NCBI GenBank assembly: GCA_016744775.1
Contig: JADGDS010000003.1
Span: forward strand, 124,001 to 188,000
Source of the DNA: Candidatus Marithrix sp.
GTDB taxonomy: Bacteria > Pseudomonadota > Gammaproteobacteria > Beggiatoales > Beggiatoaceae
Direction of reading: 5' to 3'
Length of the DNA: 64,000 bases
Shown: positions 58,450-64,000 of the stretch, in pieces
Layout of the letters: every line of letters begins with the position of its first letter
Position numbering within the stretch: position 1 is the stretch's first letter
Position numbers and translations under genes: made by a program
The notes under the pieces: generated by a model
Told to the model about the DNA's origin: nothing
The model's input: the letters and a program-made list of their open reading frames with translations, nothing else
Databases searched by the model: none

Positions 58450-58833
58450 TTGAATAAATTAACAAGATTATTTGTAATTTTAGGAAGTATTAATGCAGGA
58501 TTAGCAGTTATAATCGGAGCATTTGGCGCACATCTGCTTAAAGATCAACTTAGCGATCAGTTGATGACTATATTTCACACCGGAAATCAATATCATTTTT
58601 TCCATGCTTTAGGATTATTTGCAGTTGCATTTGTGGCATCACATTTAAGCAACTCTAAGTTGGTTAAATGGTCTGGTTTATTGATGTTTATTGGAATTAT
58701 AATATTTTCTGGGAGTTTGTATATGTTAAGCATAACTGGTATTAGATGGTTAGGAGCAATTACGCCAATCGGTGGAATTGCATTTATTGGGGCTTGGCTA
58801 TTGCTGCTGTTAAGCGTAAAATTTAATGTTTAA
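58450..58833 (+). CDS. DUF423-family small membrane protein
   Basis: 127 residues starting at TTG. Four membrane helices; the N-terminal signature ILGSINAGLAVIIGAFGAHLLKDQL and GNQYHFFHALGLFAV define DUF423 (YgdD-like). Function unknown. It overlaps hemW by 8 bases and follows the EamA gene by 10, so the three genes form one transcript. Confidence 0.9.
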   Translation: MNKLTRLFVILGSINAGLAVIIGAFGAHLLKDQLSDQLMTIFHTGNQYHFFHALGLFAVAFVASHLSNSKLVKWSGLLMFIGIIIFSGSLYMLSITGIRWLGAITPIGGIAFIGAWLLLLLSVKFNV

Positions 58834-59956
58834 TTTCACCACTAATCCGCCTTTAAGTCTTTATATTCATATACCTTGGTGTGTGCGTAAATGCCCTTAT
58901 TGCGATTTCAATTCTCATGAAATTCGCACTGATATTCCTGAAGCTAATTATATTAAGGCATTATTGGCTGATTTAGAACAAGATTTAGTTCGTGTAAGTG
59001 GGCGTAAAATTCATAGCATTTTTTTCGGTGGTGGCACTCCTAGCGTGTTATCACCAGAAGCAATTGATAATTTATTATCTGGAGTCAGGCAACGTATTCC
59101 TATCATAGCTGACGCTGAAATTACTTTGGAAGCTAATCCGGGCACTGTCGATCATGAACGATTTCAAGGCTTTTATCAAGCAGGTATTAATCGTTTATCT
59201 ATTGGCATACAAAGTTTCGATGATGATAGTTTAAAAAAAATTGGGCGTATTCATGACGGTTTAGCAGCTAAAAAAGCAATAGAAGCTGCTCAAAAAGCTG
59301 GCTTTAATAATATTAATTTAGACTTAATGTTTGGCTTACCGGCACAGACTGAAAAAATGGCATTAGCGGATTTAGAAACCGCTGTCTCATTTGAAACCAC
59401 GCATATTTCTTGGTATCAATTAACAATCGAACCCAATACTTTGTTTTATCATCAAGTTCCAGCGAATATTGGCGATGATGATTTATTATGGCAAATGCAA
59501 ATGGCTGGGCAAAAATATTTAGCGGCACAAAATTATAAACAATATGAAATTTCAGCCTACGCAAAACAAATGTGCAAACATAATTTAAACTATTGGAAAT
59601 TTGGAGATTATTTAGGTATAGGAGCAGGGGCGCATAGTAAAATTACTAATTTAAATACAATTACCCGTTTATCTAAACAGCGTCACCCAACAACTTATTT
59701 AGATACACCCATTGCAACATCAAATAAGCTCAAAATTGAAGATGTAAAACTAGAATTTATGATGAATGCCCTACGTTTAGTAGAGGGATTCACCAAACAA
59801 GAATTTGAACAAAATACCGGTTTAAAGCTAGCGGCAGTAAAAACACCAATTCAAGAAGCAATTAATAACAATTGGTTACTACATAAGAATGGACGCTTTT
59901 ATGCTAGCAGCTTGGGTATGCGATTTTTAAATGACTTATTGGCTTTGTTTATGTAA
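58826..59956 (+). CDS. hemW: Radical-SAM haem chaperone HemW
   Basis: 376 residues. LYIHIPWCVRKCPYCDFNSH contains the C-x3-C-x2-C cluster site without the fourth Cys of HemN; FFGGGTPSVL, LEANPGT, RLSIGIQSF and the C-terminal HemN-like domain follow. HemW-type proteins bind and deliver haem rather than oxidise coproporphyrinogen. The true HemN is at 35252-36634. Confidence 0.94.
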   Translation: MFNFTTNPPLSLYIHIPWCVRKCPYCDFNSHEIRTDIPEANYIKALLADLEQDLVRVSGRKIHSIFFGGGTPSVLSPEAIDNLLSGVRQRIPIIADAEITLEANPGTVDHERFQGFYQAGINRLSIGIQSFDDDSLKKIGRIHDGLAAKKAIEAAQKAGFNNINLDLMFGLPAQTEKMALADLETAVSFETTHISWYQLTIEPNTLFYHQVPANIGDDDLLWQMQMAGQKYLAAQNYKQYEISAYAKQMCKHNLNYWKFGDYLGIGAGAHSKITNLNTITRLSKQRHPTTYLDTPIATSNKLKIEDVKLEFMMNALRLVEGFTKQEFEQNTGLKLAAVKTPIQEAINNNWLLHKNGRFYASSLGMRFLNDLLALFM

Positions 59957-59974
59957 AAAAAGTAGATTGGGCAG

Positions 59975-60055
59975 AGACCTGACAGGTTTTAAAAACCTGT
60001 CAGGTCTAAAACCCGGCATGATTGATTTTATACTCATTAACCTCAAGCCCAGCAT
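59975..60055. repeat. 81-bp direct repeat, copy 1 (CCTGACAGG palindrome plus AAAACCCGGCATGATTGATT tail)
   Basis: AGACCTGACAGGTTTTAAAA and CCTGTCAGGTCT followed by a 48-bp tail (AAAACCCGGCATGATTG... CTCAAGCCCAGCAT). It recurs at 60186-60266. Confidence 0.9.
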
Positions 60056-60089
60056 CAAACATAAAACTACAGGGATTGCATATAAGCTC

Positions 60090-60150
60090 GTAGGTTGGGC
60101 TGACGAGAGGATACGCAGTCACGTAGCGTAGCGGAGTAAACCCAACCTAC
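60090..60150. repeat. GTAGGTTGGG/CCCAACCTAC inverted repeat
   Basis: 61-bp element with 10-bp perfect ends and a GC-rich centre (GATACGCAGTCACGTAGCGT). Partial copies lie at 10419-10440 and 60440-60470, and related sequence is inside the kinase gene at 7090-7167. It is preceded by a single arm of the 48861-48946 repeat (60063-60086). Confidence 0.85.
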
Positions 60151-60185
60151 AAACTAAACCTATAGTTTATACACCTTACGTGTTC

Positions 60186-60266
60186 AGACCTGACAGGTTT
60201 TTAAAACCTGTCAGGTCTAAAACCCGGCATGATTGATTTTATACTCATTAACCTCAAGCCCAGCAT
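60186..60266. repeat. 81-bp direct repeat, copy 2
   Basis: The sequence of 59975-60055 returns here, including the 48-bp tail, separated from copy 1 by the GTAGGTTGGG element. Confidence 0.9.
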
Positions 60267-60275
60267 AATTTTTCC

Positions 60276-60397
60276 CTCGTTCCCACGCTCCAGCGTGGTA
60301 ACGCATGTACAGACGCTCCAGCGTCCAGTGTTTTTTTCTTTATACTCGGCGCTGGAGCGCCGATACATGCGTTACCACGCTGGAGCGTGGGAACGAG
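60276..60397. repeat. 122-bp inverted repeat CTCGTTCCCACGCTCCAGCG
   Basis: The left arm CTCGTTCCCACGCTCCAGCG...GTAACGCATGTA and the exact complement on the right (TACATGCGTTAC...CGCTGGAGCGTGGGAACGAG) enclose GCTCCAGCGTC/GGCGCTGGAGC pairs. It is much richer in G+C than its surroundings. The remaining 60398-60570 shows no gene or clear signal. Confidence 0.92.
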
Positions 60398-60570
60398 AAA
60401 AAATTTTTTGGCAAGATCATTAACTTTTACAGTAGAATTGTTGGGCTTCCTATCGTCAGCCCAACCTACTCATATTCCATAAATATATCATAACCAGAAC
60501 TTATAAATTTCATACGACTGGAAGTCCTATTACATTATGTTTTTTTGCCAATGAAATGTGGTCGGTTATC

Positions 60571-62256
60571 TTAAACAATATCAAGCTGCCACGTATTAAC
60601 GGCTTGTTCGGCAAGCCATGCTTGGTAGTCATTTAAATTTTGCAAGTTCCATTCTTTATATTCTGCAATTTTTTTAGCTAGAATAAATGGAGTTTTTAAA
60701 TAAAATTCTGTTTTATCTTTAAAAGATGAACGTTTTAGTTCATCCTTTTCAAGCAAAACCATATTTCCTAATCTATCTTTTATATCGTTTACACCCTCTC
60801 CAAAATAATCATACCAAGTTTGTTCAGGATTATAAGGACAAATATGTTCTAAGCTAGTTTTTGTATAATCAACTTTATGATCTAAATAAGATTCAATTTC
60901 TGCCAATAAAAATCTTATTTTCTTGGAAGATTGACGGCTTGGTATTTTGTGAAATTCAAAAGCATTAAAAAACGCATAGTTTTCTGGATACAATTTTCTA
61001 AATTCTTCACCGTTTTTAACATGGCTGGCTCTAGCATAGTCTTGATTAAAAATCTTTTGTGCTATCTGGTTGTAGAGATTTTCCTGTTCAATAGGTGAAT
61101 AATTACAAATTACATTATATCGAATAGATAAAACATATAAATATCTGACTAAGAGAATGAATTCTTTAGAAGAAAATTTAGTAAAAGCTACCATTAAAAC
61201 TGTAAAAACTTGCTTAATATTGAACATATTCAAAGCTTCTAAATACTTCTTCACAGCGCGATAATCATCTTTTTGGCCTGCCCACCATTCATCGTGATGA
61301 TTTAATAAAGAAGCATAAATCGGCGCGTATTCTGTTAAAGAACGTAAATATGCGTAAGCTGCTTCAGGAGTATTAGCTAATTGTCTTACTGATATAAAAA
61401 GTTCTTTTTTACTAACTGATTTTTTCTGAAAATTATGATGATAATGAATAAACTCTGTAAAATTATTTTCACCCAATTGTGAAACTATAGCCGACCATTC
61501 TTCATCTAAATCATCCAGCCTTTCATCCATCACATCATCATTACTAGTTATGATAGAAAAAATATAATTTTTTAATAAATCAGGTGTAGATAGTTGCACA
61601 CCTCTTGAATTTAAGGTTTCAAATACTTTATAGGCATTTAAATCATCTTGTACCACAATTTTGGTAAACACAATACCACTGCTGAATCTTTCGATAAAGC
61701 TTGCAATATCACTGCCTGTAGTTCCAATTGCTTTGCTTAAAAAAAATTCAAAAGCTTTTTTTAACAACTTATTGCTTGCAATCAAGCCACGTGGATTTGG
61801 AGGTTTTAACAGAGAACAAATATCCCTATAGAAGCGATTATTATTACGATTCAATGATAATTTACTTCTTACTTTTAAAGAAACTAAATCTTTAGAACCA
61901 ATAAAACGCGCTGTTATTTCTCTCAATCGCTCTTTGTTTTTATCAATATCTTCTCCATCATCTATCAAATCTTGAATCGCTCTCATTGCAGCCAATATGA
62001 TAAGCGATAAAGTAAGCAGACGTTGTTGACCATCTATCACCTTAAAATCATATTGCCCTTTCTGTTGCAATACAATATAGCCCATATAGTGATAATGTTC
62101 TTCTTTTAGAGTTTCTATATCTGCCCATAAGTCTTCCCATTGTTCCTGATCCCAAGCATAATCTCGTTGAAATCTTGGTACAGTATATTTTATGCCATTA
62201 GCTACAAGCTCTTGAAATGTTTGATTGCTTGGCTCCATTAGCATGAATTTATACAT
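60571..62256 (-). CDS. DUF262/DUF1524 protein (GmrSD-like, probable Type IV restriction or phage defence)
   Basis: ~561 residues. N-terminal DUF262 (ParB/Srx-like): YTVPRFQRDYAWDQEQWEDLW and FKVIDGQQRLLTLS with the DGQQR NTP-binding/hydrolysis motif. C-terminal DUF1524 HNH-like nuclease: TSLEHICPYNP and RLGNMVLLEKDELKRSS, where the usual Asn is changed but the LEHI-P and LGN-LL framework remains. GmrSD enzymes cut modified phage DNA. I use the second ATG (62256, MYKFMLMEP) because AGGAG is only 2-3 bases from the first. No other defence gene is adjacent. Confidence 0.85.
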   Translation of the reverse strand: MYKFMLMEPSNQTFQELVANGIKYTVPRFQRDYAWDQEQWEDLWADIETLKEEHYHYMGYIVLQQKGQYDFKVIDGQQRLLTLSLIILAAMRAIQDLIDDGEDIDKNKERLREITARFIGSKDLVSLKVRSKLSLNRNNNRFYRDICSLLKPPNPRGLIASNKLLKKAFEFFLSKAIGTTGSDIASFIERFSSGIVFTKIVVQDDLNAYKVFETLNSRGVQLSTPDLLKNYIFSIITSNDDVMDERLDDLDEEWSAIVSQLGENNFTEFIHYHHNFQKKSVSKKELFISVRQLANTPEAAYAYLRSLTEYAPIYASLLNHHDEWWAGQKDDYRAVKKYLEALNMFNIKQVFTVLMVAFTKFSSKEFILLVRYLYVLSIRYNVICNYSPIEQENLYNQIAQKIFNQDYARASHVKNGEEFRKLYPENYAFFNAFEFHKIPSRQSSKKIRFLLAEIESYLDHKVDYTKTSLEHICPYNPEQTWYDYFGEGVNDIKDRLGNMVLLEKDELKRSSFKDKTEFYLKTPFILAKKIAEYKEWNLQNLNDYQAWLAEQAVNTWQLDIV

Positions 62257-62278
62257 AATCATATCTCCTAAACAATAT

Positions 62279-63688
62279 CTAGGATTTTAATGATGAAAGC
62301 AAAGCTTGTAAGAAATCCCAAACTCTACCAATTGAAGCAATATCAATTTTTTCATCAGGTGAATGTGGATATTTAATTGTGGGACCTACTGAAATCATAT
62401 CCATTCCTTGTACTTTATTGCCGATTATGCCACATTCAAGCCCAGCATGGAGAATCTCTACTGTTGGTATTTTATTAAATAAGTCTTCATAAATATGAAG
62501 GCTTTTTGTCAATAGTTTAGATGACATGTCGGGTTGCCAAGCTGGATAGCGATTATCGCTGTATGCTTCGCCACCAACTAATCTTGCTAATGTTTCAATT
62601 CGGTAAGTTAGTGCTTCCATTCTTGATTCTATTGAACTTCTTTGGCTGCTTAAAATTTTTAATTTTCCAGATTCAATGTTGACAGTAGCAAGGTTGTTAG
62701 AGGTGAACTTTGCAGCTACACCATGTGGAAAAGCTATAATAAAATCAATTGCTTTTTTGCTATCTGTTGATGTTAGTGCCTGATCAGTTTCTAAGTCGCT
62801 GGCAGAAATTGTAATTGATAAATTTGGATCAGTATTTTCATATTCACTCTTTAAAGTTGTTTCTGTTGCCAATACAATATTTTTGACAGCTTCAATGTCG
62901 TTTTCTGAAACCCATATTGTAGCCTCAGCATCTCTGGGAATTACATTGTGAGCTGTGCCGCCATCAATATTAGCCAAGCGAATATCAAATTTTATCATAG
63001 CAAGTGTTTCAGCTAGTATTTTGATAGCATTAGCTTTTTCCAGATGAATATCAATTCCAGAATGTCCGCCAGACATGCCGCTAGCCTTGATTTTGATTTG
63101 TTGATAATCGCTAGGCACTGTTGTTTCTTCAACTGCTAAGCTAATGTTAGTATTAATTCCACCGGCACAACCAACAGTCAAAATTCCTTCATCTTCGGAA
63201 TCTATGTTGATTAAAATTCTTCCATCAAACAATTCAGGATCTAAATCAGTGGCTCCATGTAATCCTGTTTCTTCATCGACAGTGAAAAGTAATTCTAATG
63301 GCGGATGATTTTTTTCCAAAGCTAAAGTCATAGCTATCGCAATAGCAATGCCATTATCAGCACCCAAAGTAGTTTTATCAGCGGTTAGCCATTCTCCATC
63401 ATAAATATGTTTTATTGGATCTTTACTGAAATCATGATTAGAATCAGGAGTTTTTTCACAAACCATATCCAAATGCCCCTGAAGAATAACAATAGGGGCA
63501 TTATCATAACCGGGTACTTTAATTAACAGGTTTTGCGCCTTATCAGTTGAAACCGCAAAATTATTAGATTCAGCCCAATTAGTCAACCATTGAGAAATAG
63601 CTTGTTCATTGTTAGAACAACGAGGAATTTGATTGATTTGCTCAAAGCGGTTTAAAATTTCATTAGTCTTTTGATGTTCAAATAGCAT
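62279..63688 (-). CDS. pepD: Cytosolic non-specific dipeptidase (aminoacyl-histidine dipeptidase, M20)
   Basis: 469 residues against ~485 in E. coli PepD. Metal-site segments are VILQGHLDMVCEK, TTLGADNGIAIAIAM, TVDEETGLHGATDL, GGHSGIDIHLEKANAI and a C-terminal HAGLECGIIGNKV. It is a zinc dipeptidase with broad specificity. It is divergent from bioB, with 67 bases between the starts. Confidence 0.95.
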   Translation of the reverse strand: MLFEHQKTNEILNRFEQINQIPRCSNNEQAISQWLTNWAESNNFAVSTDKAQNLLIKVPGYDNAPIVILQGHLDMVCEKTPDSNHDFSKDPIKHIYDGEWLTADKTTLGADNGIAIAIAMTLALEKNHPPLELLFTVDEETGLHGATDLDPELFDGRILINIDSEDEGILTVGCAGGINTNISLAVEETTVPSDYQQIKIKASGMSGGHSGIDIHLEKANAIKILAETLAMIKFDIRLANIDGGTAHNVIPRDAEATIWVSENDIEAVKNIVLATETTLKSEYENTDPNLSITISASDLETDQALTSTDSKKAIDFIIAFPHGVAAKFTSNNLATVNIESGKLKILSSQRSSIESRMEALTYRIETLARLVGGEAYSDNRYPAWQPDMSSKLLTKSLHIYEDLFNKIPTVEILHAGLECGIIGNKVQGMDMISVGPTIKYPHSPDEKIDIASIGRVWDFLQALLSSLKS

Positions 63689-63755
63689 TTTAGTATTCTC
63701 TAGTGGATGAATTTATATGATACAATATTATCATAAATACGCTTGGAAATTAACA

Positions 63756-64000
63756 ATGACTACTAAACTAATACGTAACAACTGGCAACTTGAAGAAGTA
63801 AACAAACTTTTTGATACACCATTTAATGATTTGATTTTTCAGGCTCAATCTATTCATCGACAATTTTTTGATCCAAATGAATTACAATTAAGTACATTAT
63901 TAAATATTAAATCTGGTAAATGTTCAGAAGATTGTTCCTATTGTTCGCAAAGTATTCGTTTTGATACCGAAATAGAAACTGAAGATTTAATGCAACTTGA
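63756..64000 (+). CDS. bioB: Biotin synthase (partial, runs off the window end)
   Basis: From the ATG at 63756 the frame stays open for 81 codons to the window edge. [28 protein letters not shown] and [19 protein letters not shown], with the radical-SAM C-x3-C-x2-C motif, identify BioB, which inserts sulfur into dethiobiotin. The C-terminal three quarters lie outside. Confidence 0.95.
   Translation, partial: MTTKLIRNNWQLEEVNKLFDTPFNDLIFQAQSIHRQFFDPNELQLSTLLNIKSGKCSEDCSYCSQSIRFDTEIETEDLMQL

Noticed and set aside
59931-60493. Short plus-strand ORFs of 62-66 residues around 59931-60493
   Set aside because: They are translations of the repeat nest (CCTGACAGG, GTAGGTTGGG and the 122-bp palindrome), without ribosome binding sites or family resemblance.

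Overview
The window reads as chromosomal DNA of an AT-rich gammaproteobacterium. Gammaproteobacterial operons are present: thrS-infC-rpmI-rplT-pheS, pheT-ihfA-merR, tyrA-aroA-cmk-rpsA-ihfB-lapB-pyrF, rpsP-rimM-trmD-rplS, erpA, dsbC, nudJ. The accessory genes are a caspase fused to a formylglycine-generating-enzyme-like domain, AAA/PD-(D/E)XK proteins, very large propeller-type hybrid histidine kinases, and dense palindromic repeats. That mix resembles large filamentous sulphur oxidisers (Thiotrichales/Beggiatoaceae). This placement is inference from gene content and cannot be proven here.

Layout. 1-1350 is a mosaic of fragments: a scrambled histidine-kinase copy, a REP-type transposase N-terminus, and an Asp/Glu-racemase C-terminus fused in frame to the transposase piece. 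1312-4882 holds a P1B-like ATPase without the CPC motif and an FAD oxidoreductase, visibly richer in G+C than the rest. 5054-14744 carries a broken UPF0175 gene and two giant sensor kinases with gene remnants between them. 14860-31669 is a long minus-strand housekeeping block in which the phe-ihfA operon is split: pheS and pheT are separated by the tyrA-to-pyrF block. Two toxin-antitoxin modules and a SEL1 lipoprotein also sit there, and tRNA-Val lies upstream of thrS. 31809-44968 has a small lipoprotein, the caspase-FGE protein, a Pif1-like helicase, hemN, the rpsP operon, dsbC-nudJ, a DUF1703 protein and a kinase-receiver-cyclase hybrid. 44993-48823 is a tandem pair of ATPase/nuclease genes bracketed by inverted copies of one 84-bp element. 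49143-57341 is a compact biosynthetic/peptide cluster. 57362-59956 has an attenuator-like leader, an EamA transporter, a DUF423 protein and hemW. 59975-60397 is a nest of repeats, followed by a GmrSD-like protein, pepD and the start of bioB.

Most interesting system: 49143-57341. A single-module NRPS (C-A-PCP) appears to carry a PilZ-like domain inside the adenylation domain and ends in a reductase resembling cyanobacterial acyl-ACP reductase. It overlaps a PRMT7/9-like methyltransferase. Next come a 42-residue peptide gene with a RiPP-leader-like YxxP motif, a PqqD-type peptide-binding protein, an HPr-kinase-like kinase, an S26 peptidase and a secreted protein. The peptide has a penultimate Ser and neighbours an HprK-like kinase, which recalls the C-terminal Ser phosphorylation known for the lasso peptide paeninodin. 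No lasso cyclase is visible.

Other notable points: a probable ATC start codon for infC; a possible diversity-generating-retroelement variable region at the end of the caspase-FGE gene; a palindromic repeat inserted in frame in a sensor kinase; and a toxin-antitoxin insertion flanked by a 26-bp direct repeat derived from the tyrA start.
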